From Rhodocyclaceae bacterium (GTDB lineage: Bacteria; Pseudomonadota; Gammaproteobacteria; Burkholderiales; Rhodocyclaceae): a DNA stretch of 64,000 nt. Position 1 is the stretch's first letter. Every line of letters starts with the position of its first letter. The stretch is from positions 1 to 64,000 of the forward strand of contig VIKE01000037.1 of NCBI GenBank assembly GCA_008080565.1, written 5' to 3'. Both the position numbers and the translations under genes were made by a program. Positions 45,336 through 53,491 of this stretch are shown piece after piece. The notes beneath the pieces are model-generated. The model had not been told where the DNA came from, searched no databases, and saw only the letters and a program-made list of their open reading frames with translations.

Positions 45336-45770
45336 TCACTCGATGACAATGCCTTGCTCCTTCAACCGCTGCACAATCTCACTGCGTCGCCCCGGCGCAT
45401 CGGCCAGCGGATGCCCGCGTAACCAGGCGACTTCTTCAGTCTTGTAGGGCACCGTGTTGGCGGGAACCTCCTGCGGACTGAATGTCTTCAAAAGCCAGTT
45501 CGCCAGTTCCGCCGTTTCCCTATCCGAAAGGGGCGACTGCGAAGTTCCCGGCACCTGAATCAGAAACTCCCGCCCCTCCTTGGCTTTGAGGAAATGCCCC
45601 AAGGTACCGCGCATGCTGGGCACCCCGGAGCTCGGGCTGCCCGAACCGTCCTGTCCATGGCAGCCGGAGCAATGCAACATATAGTTCATGCGCGGCGAGC
45701 CGGCATCCGGGCCTGCCCAGGTCTGGCTGGCCAGTAGTGCAAGTACTGCAACCGAGAATATTTTTTTCAT
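45336..45770 (-). CDS. Monoheme cytochrome c, second of the amine-dehydrogenase operon
   Basis: This 144-residue secreted cytochrome has a signal peptide (SVAVLALLASQTWA) and a heme motif CSGCH near residue 36, followed by GQDGSGSPSSGVPSMRGTLG. The ribosome site GGAGGG precedes the ATG at 45770, four bases after the previous stop. It is likely part of the electron path from the amine dehydrogenase to the respiratory chain. Confidence 0.88.
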   Translation of the reverse strand: MKKIFSVAVLALLASQTWAGPDAGSPRMNYMLHCSGCHGQDGSGSPSSGVPSMRGTLGHFLKAKEGREFLIQVPGTSQSPLSDRETAELANWLLKTFSPQEVPANTVPYKTEEVAWLRGHPLADAPGRRSEIVQRLKEQGIVIE

Positions 45771-45774
45771 ATCC

Positions 45775-46245
45775 CTACCCTCCTGACGCAGCCGCCAGGC
45801 GGCCACGCTGCTTGTGGGTTTCGTTAGGCGTACCGCCCGTCTGACGCACACTGGCAACGAACTCGGGCGTCAGCCACGAGATGTCGGCGATGCCATTGAA
45901 GTCGCGCAGAACGTGTCCGACAACACTGGCGATATCGGCATCGGAGAGCACGGAAAACGATGGCATGTTGTTCCCGATGTAACGCACACCATCGACCGTG
46001 ATGGTGCCCACCATGCCGGTGAGGGGCACCCGCGCCAAATAGTTGCGCCCTTCCGGAGTGGCAGCGTGCCGCCCGACATTGCCGGCCAGCGGAGGCGCCA
46101 CACCCGGCGCCCCCAGCCCTTCGGGCTGATGACAGGCGACGCAATGTGCAGCGTATACGCCTGCCCCCGGCTTGCCCGGAGAACCCTGGGCAAGCAGCAC
46201 TCCGGCGGGGAGCATGAGCAGGCAGGCGGCAAACAACTGGCGCAT
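45775..46245 (-). CDS. Monoheme cytochrome c, first of the amine-dehydrogenase operon
   Basis: This 156-residue protein has a signal peptide (FAACLLMLPAGVLLA) and CVACH near residue 36 with HQPEGLGAPGVAPPLAGNVG. A Met in NNMPSF supplies the probable sixth ligand. The start at 46245 follows GAGGG. It lies 5 bp after the light-chain gene. It is the probable direct acceptor from the dehydrogenase (or from a blue copper protein, none of which is encoded here). It ends with an unusually basic tail THKQRGRLAAASGG. Confidence 0.88.
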   Translation of the reverse strand: MRQLFAACLLMLPAGVLLAQGSPGKPGAGVYAAHCVACHQPEGLGAPGVAPPLAGNVGRHAATPEGRNYLARVPLTGMVGTITVDGVRYIGNNMPSFSVLSDADIASVVGHVLRDFNGIADISWLTPEFVASVRQTGGTPNETHKQRGRLAAASGG

Positions 46246-46250
46246 CGGTC

Positions 46251-46784
46251 TTACCCTCGCTGCTCGCCGACACCGACGATGGCGGCCACCGTGCAGTTGT
46301 AGGTGTTGCTGGTATTGGCCATGCACCAATTGATGTCGTTGTGCACCCCGAGGCGATAGCCCGGACGCTCGCGTTCATTGCGATTACAGGCACACCGACC
46401 GCACTGGGTAACGCCGCAGCAGTCGTTGTAGCTGATCAGGTAATCCTTGCCGTCGTTCGGATTGCGACAGGTACCGACCCAGGTCACCTTGGAAATTTCG
46501 GTGCCGGGCGGACAGGTCGAGACGGTTCCGCCGCAACAACTGCAGATGAAACCGTCGAGGGCACAGTGACGCCAGTAATCGCAACTGGTTTCGTCGTCAT
46601 GCGGCGCTACCTTCTTTCCTTCGGCGGCGTGGGCATTCGGATTCATGCGGTCGAAGGGCAGCACCGGCAGGATGAAGGCCGTGCCGACGAAGAGCTTGCC
46701 GACCTTGACCAGGGCGCTGCGGCGCGATGCCGACTGGGCGACCTGACGGGTCTTCTTCTCGAAGAAACTATCTAACCATTTCAC
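46251..46784 (-). CDS. aauA: TTQ amine dehydrogenase light (small) chain
   Basis: This 177-residue periplasmic subunit carries the tryptophan-tryptophylquinone cofactor. A long twin-arginine-like leader (SASRRSALVKVGKLFVGTA) is typical of MauA/AauA. The mature part is Cys-rich, with at least twelve Cys (for example CSCCGGTVSTC, NDCCGVTQCGRCAC), matching the disulfide network. The two cofactor Trp are visible in VTWVGTC and DINWCMAN. I favour aromatic amine dehydrogenase over methylamine dehydrogenase because of the gene order BEDA and the aromatic-aldehyde style neighbours; the substrate is inference. Confidence 0.9.
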   Translation of the reverse strand: MKWLDSFFEKKTRQVAQSASRRSALVKVGKLFVGTAFILPVLPFDRMNPNAHAAEGKKVAPHDDETSCDYWRHCALDGFICSCCGGTVSTCPPGTEISKVTWVGTCRNPNDGKDYLISYNDCCGVTQCGRCACNRNERERPGYRLGVHNDINWCMANTSNTYNCTVAAIVGVGEQRG

Positions 46785-46811
46785 TTTTGAGCTCCTTGCA
46801 GAAGGTTCTGA

Positions 46812-47402
46812 TCAGGCACGCTGATCGATGAATTCCTGGATCGATGCGACGCCAGCTTCCTTGGCGGCGAACAGGCTCTCCAGTCGCTCCCGGGAATTGA
46901 CCAGGCCCTTGCCGCGAATGCGGCCGTCTTCGCCAATCAAGACGGCGTAGGGCAGCTTGGAAATCCGGTAGGTCATGCCCAGATCGTGGGACAGGGCGTA
47001 CTGGAATCCCTTCAGATCGGCTTTCTTGTAGAACTCGGCGTGTTCCGGCAAATCGCCATCGCTAGCCAGTGCCACATCGAGCCAGCCTTTCTCGACACCC
47101 TGGATAGACTTGAGGATAGGCAACAGTTTCTTGCACACCGGGCAGGTCGGCGACAACCAGAAGATCAACTGGCTGCGACCGGAATTACCACCCACCTGCA
47201 TCTTGCCGCCACCAATGGAATCAAGGCTGAAGGAAGGCGCAACTTCACCAACCTTGGGGCCTTGATCCATCATCAGCGCCCCCATCGGCGCTACGCGTTC
47301 GTAAAGGATGCCGATCTGGCGGGCAAGAGCGAGAACAACGACGACCAGGGCGAGAACGACCCCCCAGAGGAAGATGTTGGAAACGAGCAGTGCGTCATTC
47401 AT
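46812..47402 (-). CDS. aauD: MauD-like thioredoxin-fold maturation protein
   Basis: A 196-residue protein with one N-terminal membrane helix (FLWGVVLALVVVVLALAR) and a periplasmic thioredoxin/TlpA fold. The redox site is LSPTCPVCKKLLPIL near residues 90-100. MauD is needed for correct disulfides and stability of the light chain, which is encoded just downstream. It lies between mauE and aauA, as in known mau and aau operons. Confidence 0.92.
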   Translation of the reverse strand: MNDALLVSNIFLWGVVLALVVVVLALARQIGILYERVAPMGALMMDQGPKVGEVAPSFSLDSIGGGKMQVGGNSGRSQLIFWLSPTCPVCKKLLPILKSIQGVEKGWLDVALASDGDLPEHAEFYKKADLKGFQYALSHDLGMTYRISKLPYAVLIGEDGRIRGKGLVNSRERLESLFAAKEAGVASIQEFIDQRA

Positions 47403-47412
47403 GTTTTTTCCT

Positions 47413-47964
47413 TTACTTGCGAACAGCCAGCGCCAGGGGAGCGTTGGTCATCAATTGATTGGCGGAGACATAGAGGCCGACCAGGGCGAGAACGGCGCCA
47501 CCGACCGTAAAGTAGTCAGCCCAGACCAGGTCGCGCCCGACACTTTCCTGCATCGCCACACCGACCAGCACCATGAGCAGGGCGTTGCGCCCAACCAGGG
47601 CCCAGGACAGCGGCTGGCTGGAAACACCACCGCAGCCGCAGTCGATGCTGGCATTTCCACGGAGAAGATTGATGGCGACGGCGGAAGTCACCACAGCGAG
47701 TAGCACGAGCGCCAAGCAGCCACCCAGAAGACAAGTTTCCGGGAAGAGCAGCAACAGTCCGGCCGCAAGCTCAAGCAAGGGCAAGCCGCGTGCGGTGATT
47801 GGCACCAGAGCATCCGGCAGGAGCCGGTAGTTCTCCACTGCAGCAGCGAAGACCACCGGATCGCGCAACTTCTGCAAGGCCCCGAAGAGCAGGACGATGG
47901 AGAGCGTTGCCCCAATGGCGCGAGTAACGACGGGATCGAGTAAGAAAGCGAGGAGTATCTCCAT
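47413..47964 (-). CDS. aauE: MauE-like membrane protein for dehydrogenase maturation
   Basis: A 183-residue DoxX/MauE-type membrane protein with four or five hydrophobic segments. A Cys pair lies in ASIDCGCGGV near residue 105, characteristic of MauE, and ENYRLLPDALVPITARGLPLLE is the family core (quoted in part). It works with MauD to supply disulfide-forming or isomerising activity to the light chain. The ATG at 47964 overlaps the heavy-chain stop by one base (TGATG); an upstream GTG at 47967 is less likely. Confidence 0.9.
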   Translation of the reverse strand: MEILLAFLLDPVVTRAIGATLSIVLLFGALQKLRDPVVFAAAVENYRLLPDALVPITARGLPLLELAAGLLLLFPETCLLGGCLALVLLAVVTSAVAINLLRGNASIDCGCGGVSSQPLSWALVGRNALLMVLVGVAMQESVGRDLVWADYFTVGGAVLALVGLYVSANQLMTNAPLALAVRK

Positions 47965-49112
47965 CACTGCACTTCCATTTGGGTCGGGGTATCGCCAAAA
48001 CCGCTGCCGGCGCTTACCTTCTTCAAGCGGCGGCCGCCATCGAAAGCAGTAATGCTGGCGCCCTCGGTATTGAAGGCGAAAAGACGGGGTGCCTCACCCT
48101 GGCTTACTGCAAGGCCGGTCGCGTGCGGTGTCTTGACACGAGCAACACGAGCCTTGGCCTTCAGGTCATACACCCAGATTTCCTGTGCAGGATTCTTGTG
48201 GCTACCCTCGAAGCCCTTGGCATGCAGGCCGACATAGAGGGTACCGCTATCCTTGTGCAAGGTAGCCGGCTGATAACCACCGGGCCGCCAGTTCTGCTTT
48301 GCTTCCGAGGGGAGCGCGAGCGGCCAGGGTTTTTCGGGTACGGCCACTTCGCCGGCGACGTTGATACTCACTACATTGCCCTTGTAGGTCACGAAGTGGT
48401 AGATGTCGCCATCTTGCGCGGCAGGCGCGAACAAGGGATCTTCATCCGGATCGAAGAACTTGGCAGTTTTCTTCTTGCCAACCAGATTGCCTTGCTCGTC
48501 CAGCGTCAGGGTGAGCATGGTGCCGTCACCGCACAGCGTGGAAACCCGGCTCGTTGTCTGGGCCGGATAAACAATAAAGCAGCCTGGCGTCGGGATTTCC
48601 GAGACCATCTTGCCACTCTGGCGATCAACGATGCTCACTGAAGTGGCCGGCGTCGCATTCTGCACAATGATGAAGCGGCCATCACCGCTGGTGCGCATCG
48701 TTCCAAGATAAGGTAGCGCCTGGGCATGGCGTGCCGGATAGGGCAACTCCGCCTTGAGGGCCAAAGTCTTGGCGTCATAAACCAGGATTTCCTCACTGCG
48801 CGCACCTCGATTGAGCTTGGTGTAATAGGTCGTCACCACATAAAGCTCAGAGCGATCAGGCGACAACGTCGTCTGGGCGAAAGCGCCGGTCGACACCATG
48901 CCCTCGACCCTGAAGTTACGGCCGTCGATCACCGTCAGCTTGCCGTCGGAAATATGCGGCAGCGCTACATCACTGAAGTACAGCCGATAGGGATGTGCGG
49001 CGGGCAGGCTGGACACGCTGATGGTGTCCACCGGCAGCTCAGCAAAGCTCGGCAAGACCGTGCCACCGAGCCCGGCCAGTAACGAAAACAAAATGACTCT
49101 CTTGGGTATCAC
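47964..49112 (-). CDS. aauB: TTQ amine dehydrogenase heavy chain
   Basis: This 382-residue periplasmic beta-propeller subunit has a signal peptide (LFSLLAGLGGTVLPSFA). Repeated blade motifs follow: PHRL-like YRLYFSDVALPHISDGKLTVIDG, TTLSPDRSELYVVTTYYTKLNRG and DLKAKARVARVKTPHATGLAVSQ (quoted in parts). The Tyr-rich TYYTKLNRG segment is typical of the family. First gene of the long minus-strand run; a divergent AraC-type regulator and two dyad operators lie upstream. Confidence 0.92.
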   Translation of the reverse strand: MIPKRVILFSLLAGLGGTVLPSFAELPVDTISVSSLPAAHPYRLYFSDVALPHISDGKLTVIDGRNFRVEGMVSTGAFAQTTLSPDRSELYVVTTYYTKLNRGARSEEILVYDAKTLALKAELPYPARHAQALPYLGTMRTSGDGRFIIVQNATPATSVSIVDRQSGKMVSEIPTPGCFIVYPAQTTSRVSTLCGDGTMLTLTLDEQGNLVGKKKTAKFFDPDEDPLFAPAAQDGDIYHFVTYKGNVVSINVAGEVAVPEKPWPLALPSEAKQNWRPGGYQPATLHKDSGTLYVGLHAKGFEGSHKNPAQEIWVYDLKAKARVARVKTPHATGLAVSQGEAPRLFAFNTEGASITAFDGGRRLKKVSAGSGFGDTPTQMEVQ

Positions 49113-49739
49113 CAGCGACCTCCTTTTTCTACTGTCTCGATCAAAACCAGGAAAGTCCCCCGGCTGACAGATCCATTGTTGTCGTAGTCGATGGAAAGCC
49201 GTTATCCGATTTCGGAACCAAACGGTCCCTTATCCGATGATCAATATCCGATTTCGGAAAAATCAGACATTTATGTGCTCAATCGTTGCCCCTACTCAAG
49301 GACAGAGCCGACAAGAGTGATTTAGCAGGCACAGTTTGTGCACCGCAATATCATCATTTGAAAAAGGTTCTCCTGCCAGAGGGATAAAGCGCTTTGCTGA
49401 GCTTCTGCTGATGGCAATATCTTTATGATTTTTAGAGATAAAAACTGCCGTGTATTCTTCTTCTCATTCCCGACAACACGCTGGCTGCAGACGACAAATG
49501 CGTGTGGATTCGCACAATGCACCACCAATGAACAGAAACTGCCTGACACTCCCTTTGCTGGTGCAGCGTGCACGAATTACCAAAATCCAGGGGCCGGTCC
49601 AAATTGACAAGCAGCAACAACCATTACGCCCAGAGAAATTAATTTTACCTAGCGGAATTTTCTGCTAGGCTTTATTGATACGGATTTGCTCAGGCTTGGA
49701 GCCTAGTCAATCCATTTTTGAAAATTTTGCTCATCGAAT
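49113..49739. other. Long divergent intergenic region between aauB and the AraC-type regulator
   Basis: The region is clearly poorer in GC than its flanks. It contains the duplicated dyad described separately (49203-49259) and a stem-loop CCTAGC / GCTAGG with a 10-nt loop (49648-49669) 71 bp before the regulator start. Short ORFs on both strands lack good ribosome sites and are not called. Confidence 0.6.
49203..49259. promoter_or_regulatory. Duplicated dyad operator upstream of aauB
   Basis: TATCCGATTTCGGAA occurs at 49203-49217 and again, identical, at 49245-49259, 42 bp apart (four helical turns). Each has the perfect dyad TCCGA-TT-TCGGA. A half copy TATCCGAT lies between at 49231. The pair sits 91-147 bp upstream of aauB and is the likely target of the divergent AraC-type regulator. 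Confidence 0.7.
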
Positions 49740-50720
49740 ATGCCACAGCGTTTTGCCCGCTCCCCATACTCCTTCCAGCGTCGCAAGACGTCGGATTCGG
49801 ATGAGCACGCCGAGTCACTAGGCAAGTGGGATCAAATTTACAACCAGTTAACGCCCGGCCCTTTTTCGGGAGAGGTAACGGATATCTGGTTCGAGGGAAT
49901 ACAAATTTTCCGCGAAACGACCAATCGTTCTGTTTCACAAAGTGGAACAACCTGGAAAGGCAGTTTCGTCATCGGAATTCCGGTTGGTCTGAAGACGCCA
50001 GGGCTATTCGCCAAGCAACTTTTGACGCAGGATTCGGTGCTGGCGTTTCGTGGTGATAACGACTTCACGCTGACCACGCCCGATAACTTCGATGCAGTTG
50101 TCGTCGCCGTTCCGGAACAAGCACTCATTGACGCGATACAACCCCACTCAAACGAAGAGCTGAAACAACTCTTCCCGTCAGCGCCATCGGTGCTGGTCAT
50201 TCCCCCCGGCAAGCTGGACGAGTTGAGAAATTGCCTGCTCTCCATTTTTGATCCGTCCAATTTCGAACCCGGGTTACTGGCCTATCCCCAGGTTCAAAAA
50301 GCCATGCGCTCGGCAATCATCGGACATCTGGCCGAGGTTCTCGGGACGGCCACCCAGGCTCCGCCCCCATCGCGCTCATTCAAAGGCCGGCTTCAGGTGG
50401 TCAGGGACGCCACCGATTACGCGCTGTCCCATACGACGGAACCTATTACCGTTGGCGATCTATGCGAAAAGCTCAATATCAGCCGGCGCATGCTCAACTA
50501 CTGTTTTCTCGAAGTCTTCGGCACCAATCCGGTCCAGTATTTGCGCACCCTTCGCCTGAACGGCGTCAGGCGTGAATTGCGCGAGTGCTCGGGAAGTACT
50601 TCGGCCATTCGGGACATCGCTTCAAATTGGGGCTTCTGGCACCTTTCGCGCTTTGCCGGAGAGTACCGGGAACTGTTCGGAGAACTGCCCTCCGATACGC
50701 TACGCAGTCTGCGCGCTTGA
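49740..50720 (+). CDS. AraC-family transcriptional regulator of the amine cluster
   Basis: This 326-residue regulator has an N-terminal sensor domain (residues 1-210), rich in beta-strands. Two helix-turn-helix motifs lie at the C-terminus: ITVGDLCEKLNISRRMLNYCF and SAIRDIASNWGFWHLSRFAGEYRELFGELPSDTLR (quoted in parts). The final signature is like that of EutR/FeaR-type regulators of amine catabolism. The divergent layout and dyads upstream of aauB suggest activation by the amine or its aldehyde (inference). Confidence 0.9.
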   Translation: MPQRFARSPYSFQRRKTSDSDEHAESLGKWDQIYNQLTPGPFSGEVTDIWFEGIQIFRETTNRSVSQSGTTWKGSFVIGIPVGLKTPGLFAKQLLTQDSVLAFRGDNDFTLTTPDNFDAVVVAVPEQALIDAIQPHSNEELKQLFPSAPSVLVIPPGKLDELRNCLLSIFDPSNFEPGLLAYPQVQKAMRSAIIGHLAEVLGTATQAPPPSRSFKGRLQVVRDATDYALSHTTEPITVGDLCEKLNISRRMLNYCFLEVFGTNPVQYLRTLRLNGVRRELRECSGSTSAIRDIASNWGFWHLSRFAGEYRELFGELPSDTLRSLRA

Positions 50721-52295
50721 ACCAGTCGTCGCCAGGCTAGCAAGCGCTTCAAACGCCCTGTCGGCGTCCCGGCCACGGCGAACACAGACCATACGCACTT
50801 CGTTCAAGCGCTGGCCGAAAGTAGCCTGCAGGATATTGGCGTCCGTCGTTTCGTCGACAACCAGCACCAACCGTTGCGGCGGCAGGCGCTTTGCCAGTTG
50901 CTCCAGTTCGAATTCGCAACCCAGCCGCCCTGCGCTGATGCCGCGCACGTCCATGATCACGGCGTCGGCGCGCAACATCAGTTCGACGACGGTAGCCTGC
51001 CAGGTCGAGTCGCGGCAGCAGAATTCGCTGACACGAAAACGCCCGTCGGGATCGGGGACCAGATCGATCGTCGCCAGCTTGTGGTCGAGGCTGGCGCGTG
51101 TCGTGACGAAGAGCTCGTCGATGCGCCCGGTCAGCCAGAGCAGGTAGTCACCGGGATCGATGGTGCTGGCTGTGACGTCAGGGGCAGCAATCGTGGTAAC
51201 CGGACCCAGCAGGCGCCAGCGTGATGCGACGCGGTCGAACAGACGCTCGGTGCGGGCGGTGTAGCCGAACACCCGGAGCAGGAGCAGCGTCGGGGCAGGC
51301 TTGGCCGCAGCCAGTTTGGCCACACCCAGCCAGCGCATGACGCCATGGTTGACCAGCGGGAAGAGGACAATCTCGCCCACAACCAGCAGCAGCGCGAAGA
51401 TCGGGCGTTCGCGGCCAGCCAGGATGTCGAAACCGATGGTGACGACGAGCATCAGCCACCAAGTACGGGCCAGCAATTGGGCGTCGGAAAAGCGCTTGGC
51501 TTCGTAATCAGCGGCCAGCTTGCGTAAACGCAGCCAGGCCAGCCAGCCGACCGGCAGGGCGATAAGCATGAAAACGCCATTCAGCCCTAGCGTATAGACC
51601 CACGGCGTGCCGATCTCGGTGGCAGCGAGCACGGCGGTCAGGCGGGAGCCGGCAAAGGGCGCCGCGGCGAAAACCAGCACGGCGGCGAAAGTGATCGGCA
51701 CGACGCCGCGCAGCCGGCTCGGCCAGGACATCAGCCAGAACAGACCGGCCATCCACAGCTGGTTCCAGGCGATATCGAAGAACAGCGGGACGAGGCCGAG
51801 AATTTTCCAGCTCAGGGGCCGGCCGAGCAGGCTGCGCTCGATGATGCCGGCGAGCAGGCAGAGCGCCGCGAAGCTCAGCGTCATGACGACAAAGGCAACA
51901 ACCATGCGCCGAATTGGCCAGGCCAGCGAGACGGCAATCATCGGCAAGGCGGCGATCATGTAGCTGCAGGTCAACGCCAGGGCATAGGTCGGCGAGGCGC
52001 TCATTTCCCCGGCAATCATGTAGAGCACGGCCATCGGCAGGCCGCAAACGGCGCTAGTCAGCAACCAGGTGATGGCAATTCGCTGGCGCATTGAGCATTC
52101 GTGGCTGGTCAGGTTGCCGGAACCAAGCGTTGTCTGAACAGGCGCACGCTCGGCTGGCAGAGGCAGCGCCGCGCCATCGCCCTGCATCATCCCGCCCAGG
52201 ATGGCCAGCCGGTAACGCCAGAGCACGATCAGCGCGACAACGACCGTGACCAGCACGCTGTTGATGAAATGCACACTCGGTTCGCCGCCATGCAT
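50700..52295 (-). CDS. Polytopic membrane protein with an unrecognised C-terminal soluble domain
   Basis: A 531-residue protein. Residues about 10-330 hold eight to ten hydrophobic segments. The C-terminal about 200 residues are soluble and alpha/beta: LLLLRVFGYTARTERLFDRV, GDYLLWLTGRIDELFVT, then RVSEFCCRDSTWQATVVELMLRADAVIMDVRG and LGCEFELEQLAKRLPPQRLVLVVDETTD (quoted in parts). The pattern of a hydrophobic strand, D-x-R, and an E-containing helix recalls TIR-like or nucleotide-binding folds, but no diagnostic motif lets me name it. Its 3' end overlaps that of the AraC-type gene by 21 bp on the opposite strand. Confidence 0.7.
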   Translation of the reverse strand: MHGGEPSVHFINSVLVTVVVALIVLWRYRLAILGGMMQGDGAALPLPAERAPVQTTLGSGNLTSHECSMRQRIAITWLLTSAVCGLPMAVLYMIAGEMSASPTYALALTCSYMIAALPMIAVSLAWPIRRMVVAFVVMTLSFAALCLLAGIIERSLLGRPLSWKILGLVPLFFDIAWNQLWMAGLFWLMSWPSRLRGVVPITFAAVLVFAAAPFAGSRLTAVLAATEIGTPWVYTLGLNGVFMLIALPVGWLAWLRLRKLAADYEAKRFSDAQLLARTWWLMLVVTIGFDILAGRERPIFALLLVVGEIVLFPLVNHGVMRWLGVAKLAAAKPAPTLLLLRVFGYTARTERLFDRVASRWRLLGPVTTIAAPDVTASTIDPGDYLLWLTGRIDELFVTTRASLDHKLATIDLVPDPDGRFRVSEFCCRDSTWQATVVELMLRADAVIMDVRGISAGRLGCEFELEQLAKRLPPQRLVLVVDETTDANILQATFGQRLNEVRMVCVRRGRDADRAFEALASLATTGSSAQTA

Positions 52296-52359
52296 CGCTC
52301 GCTCCCGACAGGCCACAACAGTGCTAGCCTACTGCCAATGTCATTTTCAGGAAACTGTC

Positions 52360-53115
52360 ATGACCACTTCGCTTCCCGAGACAACCGACCGCCGCACGCG
52401 CTGGCGCGAGTCGCGCCGCTTCCTGCTGGCAACCGTGGCGATCACCCTGCTTTACCTCGGCATTCAGGCATTCTGGATGTGGGGTGCGGCTGAGCTGGCG
52501 CATGTTGGCTGGACGGTCAACGACCCGACCCGAACCTACGCCGACGAAGCAGCCGAGATCGCGGAAAAATCCCGGGAACGCGAGCAGGGGCTCGACCCGC
52601 GCTTTCCCCGCCGCGTCTTCCAGCTCGGTTTCGAATTCGGCTACCTGAGCCAGTGGCTGGGCGGTTACGGACAACAACCGGCCGACATCATGGCGCAGTT
52701 GTCGCGGCCGGTCGAAGCACACATCCGCCGCCTCGACGAAACGGCCGTTCAGCTCGGTGTCGCCCCGGTCAGCCGTTTGCCGGTGCGTACAGCGGCCGAT
52801 TTCAGCGGTCTGACCCAGCGCATTGAAGACGATCCAGACGGGGTTGCCGGGCGCATCGAACAAGTGGGCTCGCCGCGCCTGCGCCATGTTTTCCTGCTCG
52901 CCGCCCATGTCGGCACGATGAGCGCGGCACTGGAATCGCCCCCCGGCGATGTCATGCCGATTCCCGCCACCCAGTTGATCGGCATGCACGCGACACTGGC
53001 CGGCATCCCCGAAGCGTTGTGGCGGCCGCTCAGCCGTACCGCGCGAGGAACGCCGGAGGAAGTCCGTCGCGATTACATGGCGGCGGCCGCCCGGCTGGAA
53101 AGCGCCTTGCCCTGA
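52360..53115 (+). CDS. Hypothetical membrane-anchored protein
   Basis: This 251-residue protein starts MTTSLPETTDRRTRWRESRR and has one membrane helix (FLLATVAITLLYLGIQAFWMW). A periplasmic helical domain follows, containing FELGFEFGYLSQWLGGYG-like text (here FQLGFEFGYLSQWLGGYG) and HVFLLAAHVGTMSAAL. No family recognised. It is divergent from the preceding membrane protein gene, and the two may belong together. Confidence 0.65.
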   Translation: MTTSLPETTDRRTRWRESRRFLLATVAITLLYLGIQAFWMWGAAELAHVGWTVNDPTRTYADEAAEIAEKSREREQGLDPRFPRRVFQLGFEFGYLSQWLGGYGQQPADIMAQLSRPVEAHIRRLDETAVQLGVAPVSRLPVRTAADFSGLTQRIEDDPDGVAGRIEQVGSPRLRHVFLLAAHVGTMSAALESPPGDVMPIPATQLIGMHATLAGIPEALWRPLSRTARGTPEEVRRDYMAAAARLESALP

Positions 53116-53127
53116 GCCCGGCGTGAC

Positions 53128-53163
53128 ATTTCATTTTTGGCCGTTTTTTCCGGTTGACCGTGG
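53128..53163 (-). repeat. Copy of the 36-bp interspersed repeat (reverse)
   Basis: Identical in all 36 positions to the copy at 35261-35296; lies 12 bp after the stop of the preceding gene, in a convergent gap. Confidence 0.95.
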
Positions 53164-53233
53164 CATCGGCCGACCATGCCGTATCGAGCCCCCCCCAACG
53201 CGCCGGCTTGGCCAGTTGCGTCTTGACCATCGG

Positions 53234-53428
53234 TCAGACCGTGTTCCAGGCATAGATGCACACGCCCACGCCCAGCACCAGCCCGACAATGAGCTGGATC
53301 AGCAGGACGCTGAGACCCGCCTGCTGCTTGCTCATCTTGTGCCCGGGATTGGTCGCCCGGCAACCGGGGCAGGTGACAAAAAACGTATCGACCTGATGAC
53401 CGCAGGCGCGGCATGGAACGAGTAGCAT
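53234..53428 (-). CDS. Small zinc-ribbon membrane protein
   Basis: A 64-residue protein beginning MLLVPCRACGHQVDTFFVTCPGCRA. Two Cys-x2-Cys pairs form a zinc ribbon, followed by a membrane helix (SVLLIQLIVGLVLGVGVCIYAW). The start at 53428 is chosen because the ribbon begins there; a start at 53470 would add 14 residues. Function unknown. Such short ribbon-plus-helix proteins are common next to housekeeping genes. Confidence 0.7.
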   Translation of the reverse strand: MLLVPCRACGHQVDTFFVTCPGCRATNPGHKMSKQQAGLSVLLIQLIVGLVLGVGVCIYAWNTV

Positions 53429-53491
53429 GGAATATCCCCGATATGGTTTGGCCATTAAAGGCGGCAGCACTGCGTGGTAGCATTCGCCGCC

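Noticed and set aside
49322-49620. Short ORFs in the region between aauB and the AraC-type gene
   Set aside because: No ribosome sites, no conserved-looking sequence, and they overlap one another on both strands; more likely regulatory DNA.
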